From an uncultured Alphaproteobacteria bacterium (GTDB lineage Bacteria > Pseudomonadota > Alphaproteobacteria > RF32 > CAG-239), in NCBI GenBank assembly GCA_944391615.1, contig CALXUE010000003.1:41469-105468 (forward strand): a stretch of DNA of 64,000 bases, given 5' to 3'. Positions 34,597 through 44,136 of this stretch are shown in pieces. The notes below the pieces were generated by a model. The model was not told where the DNA came from. It was given only the letters and a program-made list of their open reading frames with translations, and did no database searches. Positions within the stretch are counted from its first letter, which is position 1; every line of letters begins with the position of its first letter. The position numbers and the translations under genes are program-made.

Positions 34597-35613
34597 TTAT
34601 CTGCCAAAAACGGCATCTTTCAAGCGTTTTAGTGTGGCTTGTGCCACCGGACGCGCTTTGGCGGCTCCTTCTTCAAGCATACCCTCAACCTCTGAAAAAT
34701 GCGCCATATAGTAGTTGTATTTTTCGCGGGCGTCTTTTATCTCATTAACTACGGCATCAAGCAACATATTTTTGATGTGGCCGTAGCCTAATTTGCCTTG
34801 ACGCAAGCCATCGCCCATTTCTTGGATTTGCGCATCTGTGGCAACGGCCTTATATATTTGGTAAACCAAGATTTCTTCTGGATCTTTGGGCTCTTCCATC
34901 GGGCGCGAATCGGTCTTGATTGAGAAAATGGCTTTCTTAATCGACTTATCATCTTCAAACAACGGAATCACATTACCATAAGATTTACTCATTTTGCGGC
35001 CGTCAATTCCGGGGACAACAGCTACATGCTCGTCAACATAATATTCCGGCAAATGCAGGAGTTCTTTATTGTAATGTGCATTTATGGAACCGGCGATATC
35101 TCTTGCTATTTCAACATGTTGAATTTGGTCTTTGCCGACCGGAACAATATCCGTATCATAAGCAACAATATCTGCCGCCATTAAAGTTGGATAGGTATAA
35201 AGCCCCATATTGATTCCGTCATCATCGGGTTTTCCTGCGGCACGGTTTTTATCAACCGCGGCCTTATATGCATGCGCCTTGTTCATAAAGCCTTTGGGTG
35301 TATAGGCATATAATATCGTGGTGATTTCCGGAATTTCGGGGATGTCAGACTGACGATAAAAGTATGATTTATTCGGATCTAAGCCGCCTGCCAAATAAAT
35401 GCAGGCAATTTCTTTGAGCTTTTCTGATAAAATTTCAGGATTTTTCTCGGCATTTATTGCGTGATAATCAGCAATAAACATATATTGTTTGCCGCCGTTG
35501 GCTATGGCTTCTTGACCTAATTTGATGGCCGGCTTGATGGCGCCTAAATAGTTTCCTAAATGCGGCGTGCCGGTTGGCTTGACACCGGTTAAAATTGTTT
35601 TTCCTTCAAACAT
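34597..35613 (-). CDS. trpS: Tryptophan--tRNA ligase
   Basis: 338 residues, full length for the bacterial type. Class I motifs: GVKPTGTPHLGNYLGAI (HxGN form of HIGH) and KMSKSYGN (KMSKS). It charges tRNA-Trp. Transcribed leftward, divergent from serS. The 222-bp intergenic region between them is T-rich and shows no regulatory structure I can identify. Confidence 0.96.
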   Translation of the reverse strand: MFEGKTILTGVKPTGTPHLGNYLGAIKPAIKLGQEAIANGGKQYMFIADYHAINAEKNPEILSEKLKEIACIYLAGGLDPNKSYFYRQSDIPEIPEITTILYAYTPKGFMNKAHAYKAAVDKNRAAGKPDDDGINMGLYTYPTLMAADIVAYDTDIVPVGKDQIQHVEIARDIAGSINAHYNKELLHLPEYYVDEHVAVVPGIDGRKMSKSYGNVIPLFEDDKSIKKAIFSIKTDSRPMEEPKDPEEILVYQIYKAVATDAQIQEMGDGLRQGKLGYGHIKNMLLDAVVNEIKDAREKYNYYMAHFSEVEGMLEEGAAKARPVAQATLKRLKDAVFGR

Positions 35614-35835
35614 TTTTTCCCCTAAACTTATTTTTAGTCTTGTTCTTTTTTACTCGCCGTGACTATAAAATATTCCTTTACAAAAATCAACAGCTATCCT
35701 TTTTTTCTTTTGTTATTTTTTTAGTTTTTTTGCGGGAAATGTGAAATTTCTGTTGTTTTTATTTTCAATGTTGCTATTCTCTTTTTGTTATGAGTGTTTT
35801 TTTATTTTAATTAAATATGACTAGGACAGAAAATA

Positions 35836-37122
35836 ATGTTTGATATTAAATATATTATGGAAAATCCTGAGGCCATCAAAGAAGGAATGGCTAAAAAAGG
35901 ATATACGCAAAAAGATATTGATGTTGATGCTTTGATTGCTCTTTATAAAGATATTGCTAAATTAAAAACCTCATCCCAAGCCCTGTCCGAAGAAAAAAAC
36001 AAACTCAGCAACTCCATTAAATCTGCCTCTGCGGAAGAGCGTCCGAATATTATTGCAAAAAGTAAGGCTATTGGCGAAGAACTCAAAGTTGAGCTCGACA
36101 AGCTTGATGTTGAACAAAAGAAATATGATGAAATTATGTGGCGTATGCCGAATATGCCTAGCCCAGATTGCCCTGTCGGGCCAGATGAAAGCGGCAATAA
36201 GGTTATCCGCAAAGTGGGTGAAATTCCGCACTTTAATTTCAAACCCAGAGACCATGTTGAATTGATGGAACTTAATGATTGGTCTGAACTGGAGAGAATC
36301 ACTAAAGTTTCAGGGTCTCGTACATATGCTATTAAAAATGATTTGGCTCAGCTGGAGCTCGCTATGCATATGATGGTTTTGGACAAACTGCGCGCTCATG
36401 GATTTACGGTGATTACCGTGCCGGCGTTGTCTAAAGAAAAACCGCTTTACGGACAGGGGTATTTGCCTTTTTCACGGGATGAAATTTATTATATGCCGGC
36501 TGATGATTTGTATCTTTCCGGCACGGCTGAGCTCATTTTGAACTCTCTGCGTGCTGATGAAATTATTCCGGAAAACGAGTTGCCTATTCTTTATGCCGGA
36601 TTTTCTTCTTGTTTCCGTCGTGAGGCCGGTGCCGCCGGTAAAGACACCAGAGGTTTGGTCCGTGTTCATCAGTTTATGAAAACGGAACAATTTGTTATTT
36701 GCAAAAACGATATTAAAGAAAGTGAAAAATGGCACCAAACTTTGCTCAAAATTTCTGAGGAAGTTTTGCAGGATTTGGAACTGCCTTATCAAGTGTTGGA
36801 TATTTGCACCGGTGATATGGGCGCTCCTAAATATCGTCAATATGATTTGGAGGCTTGGGTGCCCTCTCAAAATTGTTATCGCGAAACACATTCTTGCTCT
36901 AATATTACCGAATGGCAAGCTCGCCGCACAAACTTGAGATATCGTGACAATGCCGACGGCAAAGTGAAATTTGTTCATACGCTCAACAACACCGGTATTG
37001 CTACGCCGCGTGCTTTAGTGCCGTTTATTGAATGTCATCAAAATGAGGACGGAACAGTTAATATTCCGGCTAAGCTACAGCCTTATTTGGGCGGCAAAAC
37101 TAAAATCGGTAAAAATGCTTAA
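35836..37122 (+). CDS. serS: Serine--tRNA ligase
   Basis: 428 residues. An N-terminal tRNA-binding coiled coil (about 30-105) is followed by the class II core: LSGTAELIL, FSSCFRREAGAAGKDTRGLV (motif 2) and GIATPRALVPFIECHQ (motif 3). It charges tRNA-Ser and tRNA-Sec. The start is preceded by GGACAG rather than a perfect site. Confidence 0.96.
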   Translation: MFDIKYIMENPEAIKEGMAKKGYTQKDIDVDALIALYKDIAKLKTSSQALSEEKNKLSNSIKSASAEERPNIIAKSKAIGEELKVELDKLDVEQKKYDEIMWRMPNMPSPDCPVGPDESGNKVIRKVGEIPHFNFKPRDHVELMELNDWSELERITKVSGSRTYAIKNDLAQLELAMHMMVLDKLRAHGFTVITVPALSKEKPLYGQGYLPFSRDEIYYMPADDLYLSGTAELILNSLRADEIIPENELPILYAGFSSCFRREAGAAGKDTRGLVRVHQFMKTEQFVICKNDIKESEKWHQTLLKISEEVLQDLELPYQVLDICTGDMGAPKYRQYDLEAWVPSQNCYRETHSCSNITEWQARRTNLRYRDNADGKVKFVHTLNNTGIATPRALVPFIECHQNEDGTVNIPAKLQPYLGGKTKIGKNA

Positions 37123-37144
37123 TTAACATCTTTGTAGGATATTC

Positions 37145-38335
37145 ATGAATAACACGGTTTCTATGATTTTGGATTTTATGAATGGGCAGGAAAAAACATT
37201 GGCTCAGAAAATTAGAATTGCCAATTATAAAAAAGTTCCTGAAACAAAAGCTTCCAGATTGTTGAAACTGTGTTTTTTGTGTTTTATGGTGTCGCCTTAT
37301 CTTAAGGGAAAAACTTCTCTTGGCAAGTTGATACAACTTTGTTTGTGCGGTGCGGCTTTTTATGATGAGAAATTTTTTGATTATCATCAGATTAAAGGTG
37401 CCTCTGCTCCGGAAATTGAGAAAATCAAGGCGAATATCGAGCAGCTTCAATTGCCTGAAGAGGTGAAAGTTTTTTTATCTGAAGCGACCTTTGAGGCGGT
37501 TACCCTTAAAAGCGGGGCGAGCAAGTTAGCCAGAGTTTTGGTGCATTGGCTCAGCCGGTATATGGAATTTTGCAAGCCCAGTTTTAAAAAGAGCAAAATA
37601 GACAAAGAATTTTGTTCAGAACCCTTGATTGAAAAAGTTAATGAGCCTTTTGTGGCGGATATTTATAACGCCTTGTTCAACGGGGTTTCTAAGCAAAAAA
37701 AAGATGTTTTGCCTTTTACTGAAAGTTTGCTGGACTTTTTGATGGTGGTTGATGATTTGTGCCAAATTGAACGTGATAACCTAAAATCAACCGGCGGAAA
37801 AGAAACGGATGCTCTCCATATTGCTAAGATGTTGTGGTGGGCGATGCTTATCTCTCCTCTTTTGAAAAAAAGTGTTGATGCGGAACATATTTATCCGATG
37901 ATTTTGGCGCATGATGTGGTTGAGGCCAGATGTGGGGATATTCCTCTGGCTTTGCTTTATAATAATGCCGCACTCAAGCTGGAAAAAATTCAAAGTGAAT
38001 GGGAAGCTATACGTTATTTTAGAGCTACGCTCCCTGCACCTTTTAACAATGCTCTTTATAATGCTTTTGATGAATATGAAACAAAAGAGACTTTTGAGGC
38101 AAAAGTGGTTTGGACTTTAGATAAGTTGGATGCAAACTGGCAAGCTAATCTTTATAATAACGGGGATGTTCGCTATTGGGGCGAATATGAAAACGGCTAT
38201 GTTTATTATATGGTGGCAACGACCCACAAGCCGCAAATTGCCAAAATGGAAGAGCCTATTTTAAGCGAGCTTGAAAATAGAATTATTAAAATCGCGCAAG
38301 AAAATATGCAAAAATGCGGGATTAAAGTAGCTTAA
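37145..38335 (+). CDS. HD-domain hydrolase (YfbR/HDDC2-like) with degenerate N-terminal HD copy
   Basis: 396 residues. The second half (about 195-390) has the YfbR/HDDC2 pattern: helix ETDALHIAKMLWWAMLISP, then ILAHDVVEARCGDIPLA (metal-binding His-Asp at about 256). The first half repeats the same helical pattern (KASRLLKLCFLCFMVSPYL) without the HD residues and seems to be a decayed duplicate. HDDC2/YfbR enzymes are 5'-deoxynucleotidases; the substrate here is unproven. It starts 22 nt after serS and is probably co-transcribed with it. Confidence 0.7.
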   Translation: MNNTVSMILDFMNGQEKTLAQKIRIANYKKVPETKASRLLKLCFLCFMVSPYLKGKTSLGKLIQLCLCGAAFYDEKFFDYHQIKGASAPEIEKIKANIEQLQLPEEVKVFLSEATFEAVTLKSGASKLARVLVHWLSRYMEFCKPSFKKSKIDKEFCSEPLIEKVNEPFVADIYNALFNGVSKQKKDVLPFTESLLDFLMVVDDLCQIERDNLKSTGGKETDALHIAKMLWWAMLISPLLKKSVDAEHIYPMILAHDVVEARCGDIPLALLYNNAALKLEKIQSEWEAIRYFRATLPAPFNNALYNAFDEYETKETFEAKVVWTLDKLDANWQANLYNNGDVRYWGEYENGYVYYMVATTHKPQIAKMEEPILSELENRIIKIAQENMQKCGIKVA

Positions 38336-38490
38336 TTTGTGAAATATTTTTATTGTTTGTTTTTTATAATGTACCATATTCTGTCAAGCCTTTTGGTATT
38401 ATTGTCTTATTTTGACAAAAAAAACGCTTGCAAGGGGTTGGGATTTGTGATATATTCATTCTCAATGAAATATAATTAAATCTATATATT

Positions 38491-38871
38491 ATGACAAAGA
38501 AATTTAAAATTTCCGCTGCGGAGATGTTATGTCTTATCTCCGGTTTTTTGATTGAAGGCGTGAGTTATGGCGCAACCACGCTCAAGGTGTCAAGAAATTT
38601 GTGCTATGCTGAGGTATTTAAGTATGACTTACATAAGTCGGCGGCGCAAAACATTGCTGACTTGGCCGCGATTTGTGGCTTTGGCGAAAACCTAAAAGAA
38701 GCGGCTGAAGCGTACAAAAATCTTGTTATTGAAATGCCAAGATACGCCAGCACTGCCTTAGCGGCAAAAAAAATTATTAAAAAATTTAATCTTCCGGACA
38801 TTGTGATTGACTGCGCAGTACCTCAGGAAGATTACGCACCTCAGCGGCAACATCTTGTCTGCTGTGCGTAG
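38491..38871 (+). CDS. Unknown 126-residue protein
   Basis: A helical protein with five cysteines (two adjacent at the C-terminus, LVCCA). The N-terminal SAAEMLCLISGFLIEGVSYGA is hydrophobic but not a clear signal peptide. Promoter-like TTGCAA, 17-nt spacer, TATATT about 35-60 nt upstream. The leader ends TATATATT before ATG with no Shine-Dalgarno. Followed by a strong terminator. Confidence 0.6.
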   Translation: MTKKFKISAAEMLCLISGFLIEGVSYGATTLKVSRNLCYAEVFKYDLHKSAAQNIADLAAICGFGENLKEAAEAYKNLVIEMPRYASTALAAKKIIKKFNLPDIVIDCAVPQEDYAPQRQHLVCCA

Positions 38872-38881
38872 TAAAAAATTG

Positions 38882-38917
38882 CAAGCTTTTGCCTTATCGG
38901 GCAGAAGCTTGTTTTTT
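38882..38917 (+). terminator. Intrinsic terminator
   Basis: CAAGCTT pairs with AAGCTTG, with an inner TGCC/GGCA stem, then TTTTTT. Confidence 0.88.
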
Positions 38918-38993
38918 ATGCAAAAAATATATTGACTTAGCGATTTTATTTTTGTAAATTTTGTACAGTTATTAATTATTTAATTTATTTATT

Positions 38994-39512
38994 ATGGATA
39001 CAAAAGAATTTTGCCCTCAGCAATATTTGGATTGGTTGCAAGCGGCGAAAACTCAGTCTGATTTATCTTATGATGAAACCATAAAATTTGTGGATGGTTT
39101 TATTGCGGTTTGCTGGTTGTTGGAAAATCTTCAAGATGAATGTTTTTCTCGTTTAGTTGACATTGTCTTACACACTTCTAAAGCTCATTATGCAAAGCTT
39201 GTGGTTTATTTGGAGCAGCAAAGTAAAAACTTTCCCAAACTTTTGCTCTTGGCCAAGCGGCTGCTTGAAGGTGTTGCCCCCGAAGTTAGGCAAACGATGA
39301 AAATTCCTGTTATCGGTTGGTCAAAAACAGATGACTATACCTTTATTTCTGAAGCGGAATTTCTCTGGCGGAAAAAGCATGATTTGCCCTGTTCTCAGCA
39401 AGAAAATGGCGCTTTTGTTCGGGCGATGACACCTTCCGACTTGGAATATTTTTATGTTTCAATGGAATTATCTTTCAAAACCGGTGGTGAGGCATTTTTT
39501 TATATTCACTAA
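38994..39512 (+). CDS. Unknown 172-residue protein
   Basis: Helical, acidic, cytosolic by composition. Promoter-like TTGACT, 17-nt spacer, TAAATT lies near 38934-38962. The leader is AT-only before ATG and lacks a Shine-Dalgarno, like the gene before it and three genes of the island. No family recognised. Confidence 0.6.
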   Translation: MDTKEFCPQQYLDWLQAAKTQSDLSYDETIKFVDGFIAVCWLLENLQDECFSRLVDIVLHTSKAHYAKLVVYLEQQSKNFPKLLLLAKRLLEGVAPEVRQTMKIPVIGWSKTDDYTFISEAEFLWRKKHDLPCSQQENGAFVRAMTPSDLEYFYVSMELSFKTGGEAFFYIH

Positions 39513-39516
39513 AACC

Positions 39517-39546
39517 AAGCTCCCTTTTGGGAGCTTTTGGCTTTTT
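39517..39546 (+). terminator. Intrinsic terminator
   Basis: AAGCTCCC, TTTT, GGGAGCTT, followed by a T-rich tract. Confidence 0.85.
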
Positions 39547-39629
39547 AAAACGATGTTTTTTTTTGGTTTCTTTTTATTTTATTTACGCTATACTTGTTTA
39601 TCTTTTTTTCATTAATGAAAGGTATAATC

Positions 39630-39782
39630 ATGCCAAACGAAAAAAACACGCAGAAAAAGCGCAAACAAATCAGAATCGAAAAAGAAGCTGAGGCTTTGCA
39701 ACGCAACCTTGCCAAGCGCAAAAAACAACAGGCCGAACGCGAAAAACTTAAAGCACAAAAAACTGCAAATAACTCAAAATAA
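39630..39782 (+). CDS. Small basic protein upstream of murA
   Basis: 50 residues from ATG 39630, with AAAGG 8 nt upstream; an in-frame ATG at 39615 is less well placed. Almost entirely K, R, E, Q and A (IRIEKEAEALQRNLAKRKKQ), a single charged helix that could bind nucleic acid. It ends 17 nt before murA, so co-transcription is likely. Function unknown. Confidence 0.65.
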   Translation: MPNEKNTQKKRKQIRIEKEAEALQRNLAKRKKQQAEREKLKAQKTANNSK

Positions 39783-39799
39783 TAAGGAATTTTCAGATT

Positions 39800-41092
39800 A
39801 TGGATAAAATCAAAATCAGAGGCGGTAAAAAGTTAGAAGGCAAAATTTATATCAGTGGGGCCAAAAACGCCGCCCTGCCCCTTATCTGCGCCTCTCTCCT
39901 TACCGATGAAACCGTCACTTTGGCCAATATGCCCATGCTCTCAGACATTACGGCGATGAACGCACTCCTTAGGGAGCTCGGCACAGATATTGATGAATTT
40001 GATGATTTTGTGGACGGGCACTCTACCAAAACCTATTCTTATCGCACGAAAGAGTTCAAAAGTCTTATCGCACCTTATGATTTTGTGCGCAAAATGCGCG
40101 CTTCCTACTATGTTTTGGGACCATTGTTGGCACGCAAGGGGCATATTGAGCTCTCTCTGCCGGGGGGATGTGCTATTGGCGCGCGTCCGATGGATATTCA
40201 TCTATCCGCTTTAGAACAAATGGGCGTTAAAATTGAAATTAAACAAGGTTATGTTTATGGTGATATTGAGGGCCGGCTTAAAGGAGCTCATATCATTTTT
40301 CGTGTTGCCTCTGTCGGTGCTACCTGCAATATTCTTATGGCGGCAACTTTGGCCGAAGGGACTACCGTTATTGAAAATGCAGCCAAAGAACCCGAAATCG
40401 GCGACCTTATCGACTTGCTCAATGCTATGGGCGCAAAAATCGAAGGAAAAGACACTTCTGTTTTAACCATTCAAGGCGTGGAAAAGCTCCATGGGGCTCA
40501 GCACAAAGTTATTCCCGACCGCATTGAAGCCGGTTCTTATGCCGTGGCGGCCGCTATTACCCGTGGGAGAATCGAACTTATTAATGCACAAGCTGCCACA
40601 CTCCAAACACCGATTAAAGTTTTGCGCGATATGGGCGTGGATGTCGAGGAAAAGCCAAACTCCATCGTTGTTGATGCTCGCGACAAAGTTTTGTGGGGGC
40701 AAGATATTATGACTGATTATTACCCCGGGTTTCCTACTGACTTGCAAGCGCAATTTTTGGCCTTGATGCTCACGGCTAACGGGGCTAGTATGATTACCGA
40801 AACAATTTTTGAAAACAGGTTTATGCATATTCCTGAGCTCCTCCGTATGGGCGCAAATATTAATGTTCACGGGCATGCTTCCGCTATTGTCCGCGGTGTG
40901 GACAAGCTCTATGGTGCTCCGGTGATGGCTACGGATTTGCGCGCGTCTTTTGCCCTTATTTTGGCGGGATTAGTGGCTGAAGGTGAAACGATTGTTAACC
41001 GTGTTTATCACCTTGACCGCGGATATGAACATCTGGAAGAAAAACTTAAAGGTGTCGGCGCTGATATTGAACGCATTAAAGATCCTGACTAA
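39800..41092 (+). CDS. murA: UDP-N-acetylglucosamine 1-carboxyvinyltransferase
   Basis: 430 residues. First committed step of peptidoglycan synthesis: enolpyruvyl transfer from PEP to UDP-GlcNAc. Seen: SGAKNAALPLICASLLT, the catalytic loop LPGGCAIGARPMDIHL with the nucleophilic Cys (the fosfomycin target), and FPTDLQAQFLALM. Full length and intact. Confidence 0.96.
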   Translation: MDKIKIRGGKKLEGKIYISGAKNAALPLICASLLTDETVTLANMPMLSDITAMNALLRELGTDIDEFDDFVDGHSTKTYSYRTKEFKSLIAPYDFVRKMRASYYVLGPLLARKGHIELSLPGGCAIGARPMDIHLSALEQMGVKIEIKQGYVYGDIEGRLKGAHIIFRVASVGATCNILMAATLAEGTTVIENAAKEPEIGDLIDLLNAMGAKIEGKDTSVLTIQGVEKLHGAQHKVIPDRIEAGSYAVAAAITRGRIELINAQAATLQTPIKVLRDMGVDVEEKPNSIVVDARDKVLWGQDIMTDYYPGFPTDLQAQFLALMLTANGASMITETIFENRFMHIPELLRMGANINVHGHASAIVRGVDKLYGAPVMATDLRASFALILAGLVAEGETIVNRVYHLDRGYEHLEEKLKGVGADIERIKDPD

Positions 41093-41112
41093 TTTTTATT
41101 GGGTATACAAAC

Positions 41113-41544
41113 ATGAGTGACACACAATCGGACGATACGGAACAGCAATTATTGGCCGCTTTGGCTATGCAAGACAATTCTTTGGATTTGAGCAAAGAAT
41201 ATATTGCTTATGCCGGTAAAGACAAACCTGATGATGAACCCACTGCCACCAAAGATGATGTGATTATCGCGCTTAAAACCGTGTGCGACCCCGAAATTAT
41301 GATTAATATCTATGATATGGGCTTAATCTATAATATCGACATTAAAGACAACGGTGATGTGTTTATTGAGATGACGCTTACCGCTCCGGGGTGTCCGGCC
41401 GCGGGTGTTTTGCCGCAACAAGCCGCCGATGCCGTTTCTGCTCTTAAAGGGGTTGGAAATGTTGAGGTAAAAATTGTTTGGGAGCCGGCGTGGTCTCTGG
41501 ATAAACTCTCGGACGAGGCGCGCGCTATGATTGATTTTTTGTAA
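41113..41544 (+). CDS. sufT: SufT-like Fe-S assembly factor (MIP18/DUF59)
   Basis: 143 residues. An acidic N-terminal extension of about 50 residues precedes a DUF59 domain with VCDPEIMINIYDMGLIYNI and the motif MTLTAPGCPAAG carrying its conserved Cys. SufT-type proteins help mature Fe-S proteins. It lies 20 nt after murA; sufE follows after one gene, while sufBCDS lies convergent 3 kb away. Confidence 0.88.
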   Translation: MSDTQSDDTEQQLLAALAMQDNSLDLSKEYIAYAGKDKPDDEPTATKDDVIIALKTVCDPEIMINIYDMGLIYNIDIKDNGDVFIEMTLTAPGCPAAGVLPQQAADAVSALKGVGNVEVKIVWEPAWSLDKLSDEARAMIDFL

Positions 41545-41573
41545 CCTACCTATTCACAAAAGGAAATTTGCCA

Positions 41574-42440
41574 ATGAGAGATGTGTTGTTTTTGGAAAGA
41601 ACGTTGGTTGAGGGAAATTCTTGTGCAACTTATCTTATTTCTGATGACAAGCTGCCTAACTCTATGGATGATGTTGAACTCAAAATCAAACCCGATGACC
41701 TCAATACTTTGCGCAGAGGCAACACTCCAACCCCTGATGCGCCTTGGATTGGGATTTTGCTTGGACGTGAAAAAAAGGCTTATGCCATTGATGAACCTTA
41801 TCTACAAGCCGTTTTGATGACGGGAGCCAGAATCAAGCTCATTCATTATGACAATATTGAGGCTCAATGCCATGACATTCACGGGATTTTACTGGTGGGT
41901 GGTTTTTTCCCGACACCGTCAGAATGGTATGTTAAGCCCTCTCCTGATGATGAACTGCCTACTAAGCGCACCGGTGCTTATATCTCTCTTATTCAGATTG
42001 CAGAAAAAAAGGCTATGCCGATTTTGGGAATTTGCGGCGGTATGCAGATGTTGGCCGGTTTTTATGGCGCTAAGTTATGTCGCAAAATCAAAAAATCAGA
42101 TATCGACCACCGCCATATTGATGCCAATCACTATGCCCACTCCATTATTATTGAGCCCAAAACTATTTTGGCCGATATAGCCGATGATGCCTTGCGCGTC
42201 AAAGTCAACTCTCGCCACAGTGAAGCTATTGAAACTATTCCTGAGGGCAAAATGATTGTCTCCGCAAAAGCAACAGACGGCGTGATTGAGGCGATTGAAC
42301 TCATAAACCACAAAAGTTTTGCTCTCGGTGTGCAATGGCATCCTGAACGTATGGCTGTTCAAAATGAAGATTTTGCTTCGGAAATTTATATGCGGTTAAC
42401 TCAAGAGGCAAAAATTTATAAGCAAAAAATTATGGCTTGA
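41574..42440 (+). CDS. Class I glutamine amidotransferase-like peptidase C26
   Basis: 288 residues from ATG 41574 (AAAGGA upstream). The triad is visible: nucleophile in GICGGMQMLAGF, and His and Glu in VQWHPERM; also VNSRHSEAI. This is the pattern of gamma-glutamyl-GABA hydrolase (PuuD-like) and related C26 peptidases. The N-terminal 50 residues are an unusual extension. The substrate is not readable. Located between sufT and sufE. Confidence 0.82.
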   Translation: MRDVLFLERTLVEGNSCATYLISDDKLPNSMDDVELKIKPDDLNTLRRGNTPTPDAPWIGILLGREKKAYAIDEPYLQAVLMTGARIKLIHYDNIEAQCHDIHGILLVGGFFPTPSEWYVKPSPDDELPTKRTGAYISLIQIAEKKAMPILGICGGMQMLAGFYGAKLCRKIKKSDIDHRHIDANHYAHSIIIEPKTILADIADDALRVKVNSRHSEAIETIPEGKMIVSAKATDGVIEAIELINHKSFALGVQWHPERMAVQNEDFASEIYMRLTQEAKIYKQKIMA

Positions 42441-42442
42441 AA

Positions 42443-42470
42443 TTGACAGCGGTCTTTTTTGGTTTATAAT
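42443..42470 (+). promoter_or_regulatory. Promoter of sufE-sucCD-comF
   Basis: TTGACA (42443-42448), 16-nt spacer, TATAAT (42465-42470), about 30 nt before the sufE start. Confidence 0.8.
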
Positions 42471-42498
42471 CTTTTTATTGTTTTTTGTATTTTGGTGT

Positions 42499-42918
42499 AT
42501 GGCTATGGACATTCAAGAACTACAAGATAATTTTGAAATGCTTGACGACTGGGAAGATAAATATCGCTACTTGATTGAGCTCGGCGAAAAAAACGTTAAC
42601 TTTCCGTTTGAGTTGCATACACCCCAATGGAAAATTACGGGATGTCAGTCTCAGGTGTGGATTGTGCCGGAAGTTAAAGTGGAAAACGGCGTTAAACATC
42701 TTTATTTTTTGGGTGACAGCGACGCCGCAATCGTTAAAGGGCTTATTGCCATTGTGGTGGCGATCTTCTCCGGAAAAACCGCCGATGAAATCTTAAATCT
42801 TGATATAGATGATGCTTTTTCTCACATCGGATTACAAGAACATTTAAGCCCCAGTCGGCGCAACGGCTTGCAGGCTATGCTTGATAAAATTAAATATTAT
42901 GCACAAACTTTGGGATAA
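42499..42918 (+). CDS. sufE: Cysteine desulfuration protein SufE
   Basis: About 139 residues from ATG 42499 (another ATG at 42505). IQELQDNFEMLDDWEDKYRY, the active-site loop KITGCQSQVWI with the sulfur-accepting Cys, and LSPSRRNGLQAML are all typical. SufE takes persulfide sulfur from SufS and passes it to SufBCD. First gene after a strong promoter; sucC follows 6 nt later. Confidence 0.93.
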   Translation: MAMDIQELQDNFEMLDDWEDKYRYLIELGEKNVNFPFELHTPQWKITGCQSQVWIVPEVKVENGVKHLYFLGDSDAAIVKGLIAIVVAIFSGKTADEILNLDIDDAFSHIGLQEHLSPSRRNGLQAMLDKIKYYAQTLG

Positions 42919-42924
42919 GCGGTT

Positions 42925-44136
42925 ATGAATATTCATGAGTATCAAGCAAAGAAAATTTTAGCTCAATATGGTATTCTTATTCCGGAAGGAAAGATTGCTT
43001 ATACACCTCTTGAGGCTAAAAATGCTGCGGCTGAAATTTCGGCACGCGGTCCTTGGATGCTTAAAGCCCAGATTCAATCCGGCGCCAGAGAAAAAGGTCA
43101 TTTCTTAGAAAAAAGAGCCGGTAAAGATGGGGGAATTCGTCTTATCTACCGCAAGCGCGATATCCTTAACCAAGCCTCTCAAATGCTGGGGGCAACTTTG
43201 GTCACGACGCAAACTGGTCCCAAAGGCAGAGTGGTTAGTCGTATTTATGTTGAGGCTTATAAAAATGTTTGGACCAAGTTTTATATCGGCCTTGTTATTA
43301 AACGCATCAGCGCAACGCTGACTTTGCTCATTGCGCCTTTTGTTTCCGGTTCGCAAAATATTGTGGAAAGAGCTGAGCAGAATCCTGATGCGGTTTTGAA
43401 AATACCTGTCGATTTGAAAAAAGGTGTTCATAAAAGCCAAATCAGGTCTGCCTGCGCTTTTTTGGGCTTATCTGAAAATTATGTGACCGGACTTAAAAAG
43501 TTGGTCACCGGTATGCTTAAAGCCTTTGTTCAAACGGATGCCTCTATGATTGAAATTAATCCGGCCGGAGTTAACCGCAGAGGGCAGATTTTTGCCTTGG
43601 ATGCCAAAATGTCTTTTGATGATAATGCTGCATTCAGGCATCCCGAGCTTTTGAAACTCCAAGATGATTATGAAGAAGAAGATCGGGCGCTTAAAGCAAA
43701 AAAATTCGGCTTCAAATATAATGATTTTGATAATGGAAATGTCGGGTGCATTGTGAACGGCGATGGAATTACTCTGGCAGCCATGGATATGCTCAAATCT
43801 AACGGAGTGGATATGGTTTGTGCACTCAATGTGAAGGGCGGCGTTGATAAAGATAAAATCGCGGCCGGTATCAAAATTATTATGACAAATCCCAGAGTTG
43901 AGGGAATTTTGATTAATATTCTCGGCGGTTTTTTACGTTGTAACCTGATTGCCGAAGGTATTGTGGCGGCGGCTTCCGAAGTCGGTGTTAATGTTCCGCT
44001 TGTTGTGCGCTTTGAGGGTACTAACAAGGACGAAGCTATGGAAATTTTGCAAAATTCTAAATTACCGATTATTATTGCAAAAACTATGGAAGAATCCGTT
44101 GATATGCTCACTTCTGCCATGAAGGAGGCTATGTAA
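42925..44136 (+). CDS. sucC: Divergent succinate--CoA ligase beta-like subunit
   Basis: 403 residues, usual SucC length. An ATP-grasp domain is followed by a CoA-ligase domain: IHEYQAKKILAQYGI at the start, MIEINPAGV and FALDAKM (metal ligands kept), NGDGITLAAMDM, and GGFLRCNLIAEGIV. Deviations from typical SucC: the glycine-rich GGRGKAGG loop is replaced by SGAREKGHFLEKRAGKDGG, and the DVGGGA loop reads NVKGGV. It overlaps sucD by one base. It would normally pair with SucD in the TCA cycle to make ATP from succinyl-CoA; whether this version does is doubtful (see sucD). Confidence 0.8.
   Translation: MNIHEYQAKKILAQYGILIPEGKIAYTPLEAKNAAAEISARGPWMLKAQIQSGAREKGHFLEKRAGKDGGIRLIYRKRDILNQASQMLGATLVTTQTGPKGRVVSRIYVEAYKNVWTKFYIGLVIKRISATLTLLIAPFVSGSQNIVERAEQNPDAVLKIPVDLKKGVHKSQIRSACAFLGLSENYVTGLKKLVTGMLKAFVQTDASMIEINPAGVNRRGQIFALDAKMSFDDNAAFRHPELLKLQDDYEEEDRALKAKKFGFKYNDFDNGNVGCIVNGDGITLAAMDMLKSNGVDMVCALNVKGGVDKDKIAAGIKIIMTNPRVEGILINILGGFLRCNLIAEGIVAAASEVGVNVPLVVRFEGTNKDEAMEILQNSKLPIIIAKTMEESVDMLTSAMKEAM

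Noticed and set aside
35614..35835. T-box or other tRNA-sensing leader between trpS and serS
   Set aside because: No T-box sequence, specifier hairpin or terminator is visible; such leaders are also not expected in alphaproteobacteria.
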